Shown here: one piece after another, positions 18,109 to 28,299 of the stretch
Layout: the number at the start of each line of letters is the position of its first letter
How positions within the stretch are numbered: position 1 is the first letter of the stretch
Source of the DNA: Nesterenkonia sedimenti
GTDB lineage: Bacteria; Actinomycetota; Actinomycetes; Actinomycetales; Micrococcaceae
Reading direction: 5' to 3'
Length of the DNA: 64,000 nucleotides
Assembly (NCBI RefSeq): GCF_012641515.1
Contig: NZ_JABAHY010000008.1
Location: 62,001 to 126,000, forward strand
Notes under the pieces: model-generated
The model's database searches: none
Seen by the model: only the letters and a program-made list of their open reading frames with translations
What the model was told of the DNA's origin: nothing
Position numbers and translations under genes: made by a program

Positions 18109-19320
18109 TTATTTCAGGAAGTCGGGGACGTCCAGGTCGTCGTCGGATTTACCGCTGTAGTCGGATTCGATGATCTCCGGCAGCTCTTCCTCTGCGGGCT
18201 GCTCCGGGGCCTGCTGCTCTGTGGCGCGCGGGGTCGGGGCAGTGTCCTGGGAGGATGCCGAGCCTGCGGTGGCAGCAGCACCGGTGCCGGCAGTGGTCGC
18301 ACCTGCCACCGGAGCCACCGGCCGCTGCGGCGAGCTGGCTGCCGGTGCCGGAGTTGCCGGCTTGGAGGTCATATCGGCCTCGTCGAAGCCGGCGGCGATC
18401 ACAGTCACCCGGGCTTCATCACCGAGGGCGTCGTCGATAACCGCACCGAAGATGATGTTGGCCTCGGGGTGGGCGACTTCCTGGACCAGGCGTGCGGCCT
18501 CGTTGATCTCGAAGAGGCCGAGGTCGGAACCACCCTGGATGGACAGCAGCACACCGTGGGCGCCGTCGATGCTGGCTTCCAGCAGCGGGGAGGCGATGGC
18601 CAGTTCGGCGGCCTTGACCGCACGGTCCTCGCCATTGGCCGAGCCGATGCCCATCAGTGCCGAGCCGGCACCCTGCATCACGGACTTCACATCGGCGAAG
18701 TCGAGGTTGATGAGACCGGGTGTGGTGATGAGGTCGGTAATGCCTTGGACACCGGAGAGCAGCACCTGGTCGGCGGAGCGGAAGGCGTCCAGCACGGAGA
18801 CGTTCTTGTCACTGATGGACAGCAGCCGGTCGTTGGGGATGACGATGAGGGTGTCGACCTCATCGCGCAGCGCCTCGATACCGGATTCTGCGGAGGTGGC
18901 ACGACGGCGACCTTCGAAAGTGAAGGGCCGGGTGACCACACCGATGGTTAGTGCACCCAGGGAACGGGCGATGCGGGCGACCACAGGGGCACCACCGGTG
19001 CCGGTTCCACCGCCTTCACCGGCGGTGACGAACACCATGTCGGCTCCGCGCAGGACCTCCTCGATCTCCTCGGAGTGGTCCTCGGCGGCCTGGCGGCCGA
19101 CCTCAGGATTGGCTCCGGCGCCGAGGCCACGGGTCAGTTCCCGGCCCACATCGAGCTTGACGTCGGCATCCGACATCAGCAGGGCCTGAGCATCGGTGTT
19201 GATGGCGATGAACTCCACGCCGCGCAGTCCGACCTCGATCATGCGGTTGACGGCGTTGACGCCGCCGCCGCCGATGCCGACGACCTTGATCACGGCCAGG
19301 TAGTTGTTCGGTGTTGCCAC
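18109..19320 (-). CDS. ftsZ: Cell division protein FtsZ
   Basis: The tubulin-like GTPase forming the Z ring, 403 aa, starting at GTG with AAGGGA 12 bp upstream. The GTP-binding segment [15 protein letters not shown] is at the N-terminus, the tubulin signature [13 protein letters not shown] at about residues 102-114, and the T7-loop region [11 protein letters not shown] near 206. A variable Pro/Ala/Gln-rich linker follows from about 315. The C-terminal peptide LDVPDFLK is the SepF-binding tail typical of actinobacteria. The 317-bp upstream gap holds a 10-bp inverted repeat and probably the ftsZ promoter(s). Confidence 0.98.
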   Translation of the reverse strand: MATPNNYLAVIKVVGIGGGGVNAVNRMIEVGLRGVEFIAINTDAQALLMSDADVKLDVGRELTRGLGAGANPEVGRQAAEDHSEEIEEVLRGADMVFVTAGEGGGTGTGGAPVVARIARSLGALTIGVVTRPFTFEGRRRATSAESGIEALRDEVDTLIVIPNDRLLSISDKNVSVLDAFRSADQVLLSGVQGITDLITTPGLINLDFADVKSVMQGAGSALMGIGSANGEDRAVKAAELAIASPLLEASIDGAHGVLLSIQGGSDLGLFEINEAARLVQEVAHPEANIIFGAVIDDALGDEARVTVIAAGFDEADMTSKPATPAPAASSPQRPVAPVAGATTAGTGAAATAGSASSQDTAPTPRATEQQAPEQPAEEELPEIIESDYSGKSDDDLDVPDFLK

Positions 19321-19637
19321 GTGAGTTAGTCCCTTAGTCTCGAGAAGTCCAGGTGCACGAAGACCCCCGCCGGGAAGCGGATGAACGACTCCTCACTGTC
19401 TTCCCCGTCTCCAGTGTGTCCGATACCCACCGAGGCAGTTCGCGGATGCCTCGGGGAGTTCAAGCACTGTCGACATCGTCCTGGCTGTTCCGGACGGGAG
19501 CCTTCGTGACAGGTGTCATTCTTCTGTTCCGCGGGGCCTACCAGCAAGGTTCAAGTTGAGCTTGAACCTTAGCGGATCGCCCCGGCAGAGGGCTTCATCT
19601 TCAGTTGTTTCGACCACCTTACCCGCAGGGCCTCCGG
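19321..19637 (-). promoter_or_regulatory. ftsQ-ftsZ intergenic region
   Basis: This is the only sizeable gap inside the dcw block. It contains the perfect inverted repeat at 19546-19570 and the ftsZ ribosome site next to 19320. I could not fix a -35/-10 pair with confidence. Its length suggests separate transcription of ftsZ, as in other actinobacteria. Confidence 0.5.
19546..19570. promoter_or_regulatory. Perfect 10-bp inverted repeat upstream of ftsZ
   Basis: AAGGTTCAAG and CTTGAACCTT are separated by five bases (TTGAG). Neither strand has a T tract after it, so it is more likely an operator or mRNA hairpin than a terminator. Confidence 0.6.
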
Positions 19638-20390
19638 CTAGCTGGTAACCGGGGTGGACGGCGTGGATATATCAATCACCTCAGCCTCAGTGAAGGCCTC
19701 ATCCTCGGAGGCGAGGATCGCCTCGAGCACAGCGGCCTTCTCCTGGCCTCGGTCATCAGAACCCCAGACCACCACACGTCCATCGGTCAGTTCCAATTGA
19801 ACGGAGTCGATGGAGTCTGCAGTGGCCGAATCCATCTGGGCTCGGGCCTCCGGGGGAAGCTGCCCCAAGACGGAGACGATAGTGCCGAAGACGGCCTCAT
19901 CCTCCAGTGCGGCCTCAGAGGAGACCTGTGGGGTCGCGTAGTCCTCGGCGTCGAGCTGTTCGGCCCCGGCGAAGGTACGGATGATCTCGCCGTGCTCGTT
20001 GTAGAGATGCACATCAGAATCCTGGTGCACCTCTGCCACCGGGGGATGCTCCACGACCTCGACGACGAGCGTATCCGGCAGTTCAAGCCTGGAATCGACC
20101 TCGGCGAGCACATTCTGCTCCTCGAGCCGCTGGCGGACGTCCCCGGGGCCGACCTGGGCCACCGGCTCTCCGTAGAGATCGGAGAGTAGTTCCTCGGCCT
20201 GCCCATCGGTGAGCAGCTCATTGCCGCTGATCTCGATATTGCGCAGCGGCAGCAGTGGTGAGTAGTAGATCGTGGCGATGAGCCCCAGCAGGGCGGCCAG
20301 TCCGGCGATCAGCACGATGATCCCACGGCGACGGCGGCGACGTGCCCCGACTGCCTCCGGCTCCGGGAAGGAAGCCAGTGCTTCGGTCAT
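19638..20390 (-). CDS. ftsQ: Cell division protein FtsQ
   Basis: A bitopic divisome protein, 250 aa. It has a short cytoplasmic Arg-rich N-terminus (GARRRRRRG), one membrane helix (about residues 24-46), then the POTRA domain (LLPLRNIEISGNELLTDGQAEELL) and the FtsQ domain with VDSRLELPDTLVVEVVEHPPVAEV. Its start overlaps murC by 4 bp. ftsZ lies 317 bp further on. Confidence 0.93.
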   Translation of the reverse strand: MTEALASFPEPEAVGARRRRRRGIIVLIAGLAALLGLIATIYYSPLLPLRNIEISGNELLTDGQAEELLSDLYGEPVAQVGPGDVRQRLEEQNVLAEVDSRLELPDTLVVEVVEHPPVAEVHQDSDVHLYNEHGEIIRTFAGAEQLDAEDYATPQVSSEAALEDEAVFGTIVSVLGQLPPEARAQMDSATADSIDSVQLELTDGRVVVWGSDDRGQEKAAVLEAILASEDEAFTEAEVIDISTPSTPVTS

Positions 20391-21793
20391 GCAGGCCGCT
20401 CCTGGGCGAGGTCGCTCTGCAGTGCGGTGACGATTTCGGGCCCGAGACTTGTGATGTCTCCGGCGCCGATGGTCAGCACGAGGTCGCCGGGCTCCGCGGA
20501 GCCCACCACGGCGGCTGTGGCCTCTTCGCGGCTGCGCACCGGGTGTCCCAGCAGTTCACTGGTGACTCCTGCGATGGGCTCCTCCCGTGCGGGGTAGATC
20601 TCCAGAACGCTGACCGTGTCTGCGGCCTTCAGCGCATTGCCGAACTCGGCGGCGAAGGACTGGGTCCGGCTGAACAGATGGGGCTGGAAGACAGCGTGGA
20701 CGGATCCGGTGCAGGCACTGCGGGCTGCCGCGAGAACGGCTTCAACCTCAGTGGGGTGGTGGGCGTAGTCGTCGATGACTCGGACTCCCCCGGCCTCGCC
20801 TTTGAGCTCGAAGCGGCGGGAACTTCCGCGGAAATCCGCCACGGCCTGGGCGCATTCGCTGAGCTGGAAGCCTGCGGCCAGTCCGGCGGCGACTGCGGCG
20901 GTGGCGTTGAGCGCATTGTGTTCCCCGGGCACCACCAGATGCAGTTCGGCACTCTGGTCCTGCCAGTGCAGCTGCCCGCGCTGGTCGAGGCCATCGGCGG
21001 TGAGCCCGCTCAGCCGCAGCTGTGCCTCAGGCGTGGTGCCGTAGGAGATGCTGCGGATCCCTCGGGCGGCCAGGGCCTCTGCGGTCCGCTCCCCCAATGC
21101 GGCTGCTCCGGGGTCATCAGCGCAGTAGATCAGGGCTCCACCCTCGGTGATCCGTTCGGTGAAGTCCACAAAGACCTGTTCGACTGCCTCGGCAGTGCCG
21201 TAGTGGTCGAGGTGGTCGGGCTCCACGTTGGTGACCACGGCGATTTCGGGCCGGTAGTTCAGCAGGGAGGCATCCGATTCATCGGCCTCGGCCACGAACC
21301 ACTCCCCCGCTCCGGTCCGGGCATTGGTGTTGAATCCAGCTACATTGGCCCCGATGGCGAAGCTGGGGGCATATCCGGCAGCCTCCAGCATGACCGCGGT
21401 CATGGAGCTGGTGGTGGTCTTACCGTGGGTTCCGGCGATGGCGATGGCGCGCTTTTCGGCCATCACTGCTGCCAGTCCCTCCGAGCGGTGCAGCAGGCGC
21501 GCTCCTGCCTCGGCTGCGGCGTCGTACTCGGGGTTTCCCGCCCGGGCCACTGAGGAGGCCACCACCGTGTTGATGGGCCGGCCGGTCTCTGCCTCGATAT
21601 CGGAGGGGTTCTCCGCCCGGTAGCCGACACGGACGGGGACTCCGGCGGCCCGGAACTCCTCGAGGACCGGGAGGTCTTTGGCATCTGTTCCGGAGATGGG
21701 CACACCGGCCTCCAGCATCAGCCGGGCCACCGCGGAGACACCGACTCCGGCCATGCCGAGGAAGTGGACGGTGCCGAGTTCGTCGAGCTTCAT
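20387..21793 (-). CDS. murC: UDP-N-acetylmuramate--L-alanine ligase
   Basis: MurC adds L-Ala to UDP-MurNAc in the cytoplasm. It is 468 aa. The N-terminal Rossmann domain has VHFLGMAGVGVSAVARLM, the ATP-binding loop is AIAGTHGKTTTSSM (about residues 112-125), and VEPDHLDHYGT and DDYAHHPTEVEAVL are the Mur-ligase central and C-terminal motifs. It overlaps murG and ftsQ by 4 bp each, so translation is likely coupled through the group. Confidence 0.97.
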   Translation of the reverse strand: MKLDELGTVHFLGMAGVGVSAVARLMLEAGVPISGTDAKDLPVLEEFRAAGVPVRVGYRAENPSDIEAETGRPINTVVASSVARAGNPEYDAAAEAGARLLHRSEGLAAVMAEKRAIAIAGTHGKTTTSSMTAVMLEAAGYAPSFAIGANVAGFNTNARTGAGEWFVAEADESDASLLNYRPEIAVVTNVEPDHLDHYGTAEAVEQVFVDFTERITEGGALIYCADDPGAAALGERTAEALAARGIRSISYGTTPEAQLRLSGLTADGLDQRGQLHWQDQSAELHLVVPGEHNALNATAAVAAGLAAGFQLSECAQAVADFRGSSRRFELKGEAGGVRVIDDYAHHPTEVEAVLAAARSACTGSVHAVFQPHLFSRTQSFAAEFGNALKAADTVSVLEIYPAREEPIAGVTSELLGHPVRSREEATAAVVGSAEPGDLVLTIGAGDITSLGPEIVTALQSDLAQERPA

Positions 21794-22896
21794 TCGGCCA
21801 CCTCGATACCTGCAGCCTGCAGGGCCGCACGGGCCATCCGCTCGTCGGCGTCGGTGATTCCGCGTTCGGCAGAGTGCTGCTGCATGGTCTGCAGCAGACG
21901 GGGGTCTTCCAGCAGCGGGAGGATATTGCGCTGGATCCAGGGGCGGGTGAAGTGTTCGTCTTTGACCATCAGTGCCCCGCCGGCGTCGACGAGGCCACGG
22001 GCGTTGAGCTCCTGTTCGCCATTGCCGATGGGCAGTGGCACGAAGACTGCCGGAAGTCCCACCGCAGCCACCTCGGAGACAGTGGCAGCACCGGCCCGGG
22101 CGACGATGAGGTCGGCGGCGGCATAGGCCAGGTGCATACCGTTGAGGTATTCGCGCTGGTGGTAGTCGCTGGCCTGCAGGGGCTGGCCGTCCTCGTCGGT
22201 GACGGTCTTGCCCTCACCGGTCAGATGAAGCAGCTGAGCGCCGGTCTCCAGGATATCCGGCAGTGCGGAGGCGATGGCCTTATTGAGGTTCAGCGCCCCG
22301 GAGGATCCACCTGTGACCACCACAGTGGGTTTCTCGGGGTCGATGCCCAGTTCGCGGCGGGCCTCCTCGCGGGTGGCGTCTCGGTCGAGTTGGGAGATCT
22401 GTCGAGACATCGGCATTCCCACCCATTGGGATTTCTTCAGGGGGGTGTTTTCGAAGGCGGTGCCGATGAAGGCAGCGCTGCGTGCTCCGAGCCGGTTGGC
22501 GATTCCGGGGCGGGCATTGGCCTCATGGATCACCACCGGGATGCCCAGTTTCTTCGCGGCCCGGTAGACCGGTGGGCAGACATAGCCGCCGACTCCGACG
22601 ACGACGTCGGCTCCGCGGTTCTTCAGGATTGTTTCGGCATCAGCGGTGGCCTGTTTGAACCGTGCCGGGAACCGGAAAATATCCCGGGTGGGGCGCCGCG
22701 GCAGGGGAACCTTGTCGATGTAGTCCAGCTCGTAGCCGGCTTCGGGGACCAGTCGGGTCTCCAGGCCGGAGGTGGTGCCGATCATCGACTCTTGGGTCTG
22801 CGGTGCCAGCCGCTTGAGGGCTTCGGCGATGGCGAGCATCGGGCTGATGTGTCCGGCTGTTCCTCCGCCTGCCAGGACTACGGTGGCAGCGCTCAT
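21790..22896 (-). CDS. murG: Undecaprenyl-PP-MurNAc-pentapeptide GlcNAc transferase
   Basis: MurG, a peripheral membrane GT28 enzyme that makes lipid II from lipid I. It is 368 aa. The N-terminal glycine-rich loop is VVLAGGGTAGHISPMLAI and a second is VVGVGGYVCPPVYRAAK. The UDP-GlcNAc site motifs VVTGGSSGALNLN and ARAGAATVSEVAAVGLPAVFVPLP are in the C-terminal domain. It lies between ftsW and murC. Confidence 0.97.
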   Translation of the reverse strand: MSAATVVLAGGGTAGHISPMLAIAEALKRLAPQTQESMIGTTSGLETRLVPEAGYELDYIDKVPLPRRPTRDIFRFPARFKQATADAETILKNRGADVVVGVGGYVCPPVYRAAKKLGIPVVIHEANARPGIANRLGARSAAFIGTAFENTPLKKSQWVGMPMSRQISQLDRDATREEARRELGIDPEKPTVVVTGGSSGALNLNKAIASALPDILETGAQLLHLTGEGKTVTDEDGQPLQASDYHQREYLNGMHLAYAAADLIVARAGAATVSEVAAVGLPAVFVPLPIGNGEQELNARGLVDAGGALMVKDEHFTRPWIQRNILPLLEDPRLLQTMQQHSAERGITDADERMARAALQAAGIEVAE

Positions 22897-22922
22897 GTAC
22901 GGGTTTCCTCCCCTGGGTGGTC

Positions 22923-24257
22923 TTAGGCGTTCAGCGGTGCCAGTCTATTCCGCTTCGGCCGGCGGCTGGGACGCTTGGTCGGTTTCTGGGATTCGAGCCG
23001 CTGACGCCGGGCGAAGTTCAGCACCACGCCGATGGCCAATAGGGCACAGGTCAGCGCTGATCCGCCGTAGGAGATGAACGGCAGGGGCACCCCGACCACG
23101 GGCAGCAGACCAGTGACCATGGCGATATTGATGAAGGCCTGACCGACCAGCCAGGCGATGATGCCCATGCAGACCAGTTTCACGAACCGGGCTTCGGTGC
23201 CGGTGCCGGTGACTCCATTGGCCACCCGGAAGATGCCGACCACCAGGGTCGCGAAGAGTCCCAGGACCAGGAAGGTGCCCAGCAGGCCGAGTTCCTCACC
23301 GATGATGGTGAAGATGAAGTCATTGTGGACCTCGGGGATGTAGTCCCATTTCTGCCGGGACTGGCCGAGGCCGACGCCCCAGAAGCCGCCGGAGGCCAGG
23401 GCGTAGATTCCCTGCTGGGTCTGGTAGCAGGGGTCCCCGGGGCCGTCACAGTTGGTGCCCAGCCAGGCGTAGACCCGTTCCATGCGGTAGGGCGTGATCC
23501 ACATCAGCAGGGCCACTGCTGCGATTGCCCCGGCGGCGGCCACGGCGAAGTACCGCATGGCAACGCCGGCGGCGAAGATCATGGCCCCGACCAGAACGAT
23601 GATCACGATGGAGGTTCCGAGGTCACCGCCGGCGAGCACCAGAACCAGCACGGCTAGGGTGCCGGGGGCGATGAAGGGCATCATCCAGTGGGTGAACTGG
23701 CTGACCAATTTGCCTTTGCGCGCCAGCACCGCTGAGCCCCAGAGCACCAGGGCCAGTTTGGCCAGCTCAGAGGGCTGGCCCTGGACGGAGCCGATGCGCA
23801 GCCAGTTGGTGGAACCACCACCGGTGTAGCCCCAGGGTGAGAAGGCCACCAGGGCCAGCAGGACCGCGGAGAAGAGCATCATGGCCCAGCCGATCCAGCC
23901 CATCCAGCGGGTGGGGATCAGGGTCATGGCGAACATGCCGACGACTCCGATCACCGCCCAGACTGCCTGCCGGGTGGCGGTGGTGAAGGGTTGTCCATCG
24001 GCGTCGATGGAGGTCGAGGACAGCACCATGGTCAGGCCGATGGCGGCGAGGGCGATTGTCGCCCCCAGCACCAGCCAGTAGTTGGTGTAGGGGTTGCCGC
24101 CTTCGAAGATGTTCCAGAACTTTTTGACCCGCTCCTGGCGCCGGGCCGCGCGTTCGGCGCGCCAGGCCCGGCCGGCAGAGCCGTCGGAGGGCTTCTCCGT
24201 GGTCTCGTTCTCGTCAGAGGTCTCAGGAAGGTCGTCGACGGGCCGCAGCGTCGTCAT
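22923..24257 (-). CDS. ftsW: Lipid II polymerase FtsW (SEDS family)
   Basis: The SEDS glycosyltransferase of the divisome, 444 aa, with about ten membrane helices. The family motifs are GGSTNWLRIGSVQGQPSELAKLALVLWGS, HNDFIFTIIGEELGLLG and GVPLPFISYGGSALTCALLAIG. The N-terminal extension of about 55 residues is acidic then basic and cytoplasmic. Its partner transpeptidase is encoded by ftsI in the same operon. Confidence 0.96.
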   Translation of the reverse strand: MTTLRPVDDLPETSDENETTEKPSDGSAGRAWRAERAARRQERVKKFWNIFEGGNPYTNYWLVLGATIALAAIGLTMVLSSTSIDADGQPFTTATRQAVWAVIGVVGMFAMTLIPTRWMGWIGWAMMLFSAVLLALVAFSPWGYTGGGSTNWLRIGSVQGQPSELAKLALVLWGSAVLARKGKLVSQFTHWMMPFIAPGTLAVLVLVLAGGDLGTSIVIIVLVGAMIFAAGVAMRYFAVAAAGAIAAVALLMWITPYRMERVYAWLGTNCDGPGDPCYQTQQGIYALASGGFWGVGLGQSRQKWDYIPEVHNDFIFTIIGEELGLLGTFLVLGLFATLVVGIFRVANGVTGTGTEARFVKLVCMGIIAWLVGQAFINIAMVTGLLPVVGVPLPFISYGGSALTCALLAIGVVLNFARRQRLESQKPTKRPSRRPKRNRLAPLNA

Positions 24258-24269
24258 CCCAGCCTCCCT

Positions 24270-25766
24270 TTAGGTCGTAAATCCTTTGCGCTGCATCAGT
24301 TCCGCCACGGCCTCGATGAAGGCCTCTCCGCGCTCCTGGTAGGAGGCGAATTGGTCCATCGAGGCAGCTGCTGGGGCCAGCAGGACTGTCTGCCCCGGTT
24401 GGGCGACATCCTCGGCCGCGGCGACTGCTTCACGCATTGCTCGCTGTCCATCATCACCTGTGCTCACCTCGGTGATGGGCACCTGCGGGGCGTGTCGCTC
24501 AAGGCTGGAACGCAGCTGAAAAGAGTCTGTACCGATGAGGATCACATGGCGCAGCCGATGCCCGGCCTGCTGGACTAAGTCGGTGTAGTCCACGCCTTTG
24601 GGCAGGCCCCCGGCGATCCAGACCACATCGGTGAATGCGGCCAGGGAGGCTGCGGCGGCATGGGGGTTGGTGGCCTTGGTGTCGTTGATCCAGAGCACAT
24701 CATCGGCCTTGGCCACCGGTTGGATGCGGTGCTCGGCAGCCTGGTAGTCGACGACCGCCTGTTTGACTGCTTCCGGGGGGACCTCGGCGGCCCTCGCCAG
24801 TGCTGCTGCGGCCAGGGCATTGGCCACCAGATGGGCCGGGGCCAGCGGACCGAAGTCGGAGCGTGCGGCCAGTTCTAGGGCCTGGTTGCGGCGGTTGTCC
24901 AGATAGGCCCGGTCGATCAGCAGGGCGTCGCCCTCCTCGGTGTCGACCACACCGAGCATCGAGACATCCGGGACCCCGGTGGTGAACCCGATGGCCCGGC
25001 AGCCTTCGGTCACATCGGCCTCGGCGACCATCTTCTCCGTGGTGGGGTCCTCGACGTTGTAGACGCAGGCGATCCGGGTGCCCTCGTAGATCTTTGCCTT
25101 GGCGGCGGCGTATTCCTCCTGGCTACCGTGCCAGTCCACGTGGTCCTCGGCGAGGTTGAGCACTGCCGCAGCCAGGGGCTGCAGAGGTTCGGTGTAGTGC
25201 AGCTGGAAACTGGAGAGTTCTACGGCCAGAGCATCGAAGCCTTCAGGGTCGCGGATGGCGTCCAGGATGGGCATACCGATATTGCCGCAGGCCACGGCTC
25301 GCCGGCCGGCGGCGATGAGCATCTGCTCCAGCAGGGTCACTGTGGTGGTCTTCCCGTTGGTGCCGGTCAGCACGAGCCATTCGGGGCTGCGTGCACCGGG
25401 ACGGGGTCCCAGGCGCCTAGCCAACTGGATATCCGACCAGACGGGGATGCCGGCCGCGGTTGCCGCTGAGATCAGCGGAGAGTCCGGCCGCCACCCCGGT
25501 GAGGTGACGATGAGGTCGAGCCCCTCGGGCAGATTCTCTGTGTGCTCTTTGCCGAAACGGATATCGGCTACCCCCACAATCTGGAGGGTCGCTGCATCCA
25601 TGCGTTTCTTCTCGGTCTCAACACCGTCGACGACGACGACCTCGGCGCCGAGTTCGGCCAGGGTATCGGCTGCTGAGAAGCCGGTGACCCCGAGTCCGGT
25701 GACCAGGACCTTCAGTCCCTTCCAGGGGCCGTCCCAGCCGTGCAGCTCAGGGAGGGTGGCAGACAC
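24270..25766 (-). CDS. murD: UDP-N-acetylmuramoyl-L-alanine--D-glutamate ligase
   Basis: MurD adds D-Glu to UDP-MurNAc-L-Ala. It is 498 aa. The Rossmann start is VLVTGLGVTGFSAADTLAELGAEV, the ATP loop is VLTGTNGKTTTVTLLEQML, and the central motifs are LNLAEDHVDWHGS and VLWINDTKATNPHAAAASL. It starts 1 bp from the mraY stop and ends 12 bp before ftsW. Confidence 0.97.
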   Translation of the reverse strand: MSATLPELHGWDGPWKGLKVLVTGLGVTGFSAADTLAELGAEVVVVDGVETEKKRMDAATLQIVGVADIRFGKEHTENLPEGLDLIVTSPGWRPDSPLISAATAAGIPVWSDIQLARRLGPRPGARSPEWLVLTGTNGKTTTVTLLEQMLIAAGRRAVACGNIGMPILDAIRDPEGFDALAVELSSFQLHYTEPLQPLAAAVLNLAEDHVDWHGSQEEYAAAKAKIYEGTRIACVYNVEDPTTEKMVAEADVTEGCRAIGFTTGVPDVSMLGVVDTEEGDALLIDRAYLDNRRNQALELAARSDFGPLAPAHLVANALAAAALARAAEVPPEAVKQAVVDYQAAEHRIQPVAKADDVLWINDTKATNPHAAAASLAAFTDVVWIAGGLPKGVDYTDLVQQAGHRLRHVILIGTDSFQLRSSLERHAPQVPITEVSTGDDGQRAMREAVAAAEDVAQPGQTVLLAPAAASMDQFASYQERGEAFIEAVAELMQRKGFTT

Positions 25767-25767
25767 G

Positions 25768-26877
25768 CTACTGCGTCACCACCCACTCGCCGTAGAACAC
25801 GGCGAGGCCGAGGCCGACGGAGAGTGCGCCGATGATCCAGAACCGGACCACGACGGTGACCTCTGCCCAGCCCTTGAGCTCGAAGTGGTGCTGCAGTGGG
25901 GCCATCAGGAAGACGCGTTTGCCCTTGCTCAGCTTGAAGTAGCCGACCTGGATGATCACCGAGCAGGTGATGATCACAAACAGCCCGCCCAGGATGGCCA
26001 GCAGCAGCTGGGTGTGGGTTAGGATCGCGAAACCGGCCAAGGCACCGCCGAGGGCCAGGGAGCCGGTATCGCCCATGAAGATCTTCGCCGGTGAGGTGTT
26101 CCACCACAGGAAGCCGATCAGCGCGCCGGTGATGATGGCTGCCAGCATGGCCATATCCATGGGGTCACGGACGGTATAGCAGACTTCCTCGACCGCGCGC
26201 CGTCCCCCATTGCAGGCCTGGTTGTACTGCCAGATCGAGATGATCGTATAGGCAGCGGTGACCATTGCGGTCGCCGCTGCCGCCAGCCCATCGAGCCCGT
26301 CGGTGAGGTTGACCGCATTGGTGGTCGCGGTATTGATCAGATTCGCCCAGATGACGAAGAGGATGCCGCCGATGATGGTGCCGAAGACCGCGAAGTCGAA
26401 GGCGGTCTCCCGGACGAAGGAGACTGCGGTTGAGGCTGGGGTCAGTCCCTGGCTGTCCTCGAACTGCAGTGCCAGAACGGCGAAGAGCACGCCGACGGCA
26501 CCCTGACCGAAGATCTTGGCCCAGGGGGTCAGTCCCAGGGACTGCTTCTTGGTGATCTTGGCGGCGTCGTCGAAGAATCCGACCACACCCATACCCGCCA
26601 GCAGCAGCAGGAGCAGCATACCGGAGGCAGTGGGGCCGGTGGCAACATCCGAGGTGAGCATCATGATGCCGTGGGTGGCGGCATAGGCCACCAAGACGGC
26701 AAGGATGATCACCGCACCACCCATCGTGGGGGTGCCCCGTTTGACGTGGTGGCTGGTGGGGCCGTCGTCGCGGATGAACTGGCCGTATCCACGTTTCACC
26801 AGGAAACGGATGAACAGCGGAGTGCCGGCGAGGGTTAACAGCAGCCCGAGGGCGGCACCGATGACAACTGCGATCAC
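25768..26877 (-). CDS. mraY: Phospho-N-acetylmuramoyl-pentapeptide transferase
   Basis: MraY moves phospho-MurNAc-pentapeptide onto undecaprenyl phosphate, forming lipid I. It is 369 aa with about ten membrane helices. Catalytic motifs are visible: [16 protein letters not shown] with the DD pair, [15 protein letters not shown] with NxxxxD, and [23 protein letters not shown] near the end is the HHH-type signature. The GTG start directly abuts the murF stop. Confidence 0.97.
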   Translation of the reverse strand: MIAVVIGAALGLLLTLAGTPLFIRFLVKRGYGQFIRDDGPTSHHVKRGTPTMGGAVIILAVLVAYAATHGIMMLTSDVATGPTASGMLLLLLLAGMGVVGFFDDAAKITKKQSLGLTPWAKIFGQGAVGVLFAVLALQFEDSQGLTPASTAVSFVRETAFDFAVFGTIIGGILFVIWANLINTATTNAVNLTDGLDGLAAAATAMVTAAYTIISIWQYNQACNGGRRAVEEVCYTVRDPMDMAMLAAIITGALIGFLWWNTSPAKIFMGDTGSLALGGALAGFAILTHTQLLLAILGGLFVIITCSVIIQVGYFKLSKGKRVFLMAPLQHHFELKGWAEVTVVVRFWIIGALSVGLGLAVFYGEWVVTQ

Positions 26878-28299
26878 TCAGTTCCTTTCCTCAGCTGCGA
26901 TTATGTCTCCCAGAAGTCTAAGACCGGCTCCGTTGGAGGATTTAAACAAAACGATATCCCCAGGTCGAAGGGCGGCCCGAAGCCAGGCCTCGGCCTGCTC
27001 GGCGTCAGCGGTCCAATGTACTTCATCTGCCCATGAACCTTCGGCAATGGCACCGCGGTAGAGCGGATATGCCCCTTCGCCGACCACCAGGGTCTGGTCG
27101 ATGTTCAGGCGTACAACGGTCTCACCAATCTGGTGGTGCCGCCAGGGAGACTCCTCCCCCAGCTCGAGCATCTCACCCAGTACGGCGACACTGCGCCGGC
27201 CGGCCTCCCGGCTGAGGATGGCCAGGGTGCGCAGGGCCTCCCGCATGGATTCGGGGTTGGCGTTATAGGCATCATTGATGATGGTCACCCCATCGGAGCG
27301 GTCGGTGCGCTCCATCCGCCAGCGTGAGCTGGGTCCCAGTCCCTGCAGGCGGGAGGCGATCTCCTCTAGCTCGGCCCCGGCCCGGTGGGCGGCTGTGGCG
27401 GCGGCGAGGATATTGGTGATGTGGTGGGCCCCGATCAGCCCCGAGGTGACGGTGCTGCGACCAGTCTCAGAGACCAGATCGAAGACGAGGTGCCCCTGTT
27501 CGTCGAGGGTGAGGTTCTCGGCCCGGAGATCGGCCGCGCTGGATTCTCCGAACCAGGTGATGGGCGCTTGGGCGCGCTCAGCCATGGCGGAGACCTGGGC
27601 GTCGTCGGCGTTGAGAATCACATGTCCCTGCGCCGGTATGGCCTCGGCGAGTTCTCCCTTAGTTGCCGCGATCTTGTCAGTGCCGCCGAATTTCCCGGCG
27701 TGGGCGGTTCCCACCATGAGGACCACACCGATTTCGGGGTGGACCATCTCGCAGAGTTCCCGGATATTGCCCGGAGCATCGGCTCCCATCTCGATGATCA
27801 GGAATCGGGTGTCCAGCTCGGCGGTGAATACGGTCAGCGGAACACCCACCTCACCGTTATAGGAGCCCTGGGGGGCCACTGTGGGGCCTTCGGGGCTCAG
27901 CAGTGCGGCCAGGAGATCCTTGGTGGTGGTCTTTCCGGCTGAGCCGGTGATCCCGATGACGGTGGTCGGGGAATGGTCCCCGATGCGGCGGACTACCTCA
28001 GCGGCCAGGGCGCCCATGGCTGCCACGGCGTCGTCGACGATCACGGCCGGATGCGGGTTGCCGCTGGCATCCTGGGTTTCGCGTTCGGCGAGGACCAGCT
28101 GCGCCCCGACCTCCAGGGCCTGGTCGATGAAGTTATGCCCGTCGGTGGTCTCTCCGGGTTTGGCGATGAAGAGGCTGCCTGTACGCATCTGCCGGGAGTC
28201 GGTTTCGGCGTGGGTGAGGGTCAGGGCCTCGGGGTCCTCCACGCCGTGCAGTCTCCCGGAGACGGCCTGGGCGATCTCTGCGGCGGTCAACGGGATCAT
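26878..28299 (-). CDS. murF: UDP-MurNAc-tripeptide--D-Ala-D-Ala ligase
   Basis: MurF adds the D-Ala-D-Ala dipeptide. It is 473 aa. The ATP loop is VIGITGSAGKTTTKDLLAALL, the central motif is GTAHAGKFGGTDKIAATKGE, and the C-terminal part has INDAYNANPESMREAL. It overlaps murE by 4 bp (ATGA). Confidence 0.97.
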   Translation of the reverse strand: MIPLTAAEIAQAVSGRLHGVEDPEALTLTHAETDSRQMRTGSLFIAKPGETTDGHNFIDQALEVGAQLVLAERETQDASGNPHPAVIVDDAVAAMGALAAEVVRRIGDHSPTTVIGITGSAGKTTTKDLLAALLSPEGPTVAPQGSYNGEVGVPLTVFTAELDTRFLIIEMGADAPGNIRELCEMVHPEIGVVLMVGTAHAGKFGGTDKIAATKGELAEAIPAQGHVILNADDAQVSAMAERAQAPITWFGESSAADLRAENLTLDEQGHLVFDLVSETGRSTVTSGLIGAHHITNILAAATAAHRAGAELEEIASRLQGLGPSSRWRMERTDRSDGVTIINDAYNANPESMREALRTLAILSREAGRRSVAVLGEMLELGEESPWRHHQIGETVVRLNIDQTLVVGEGAYPLYRGAIAEGSWADEVHWTADAEQAEAWLRAALRPGDIVLFKSSNGAGLRLLGDIIAAEERN

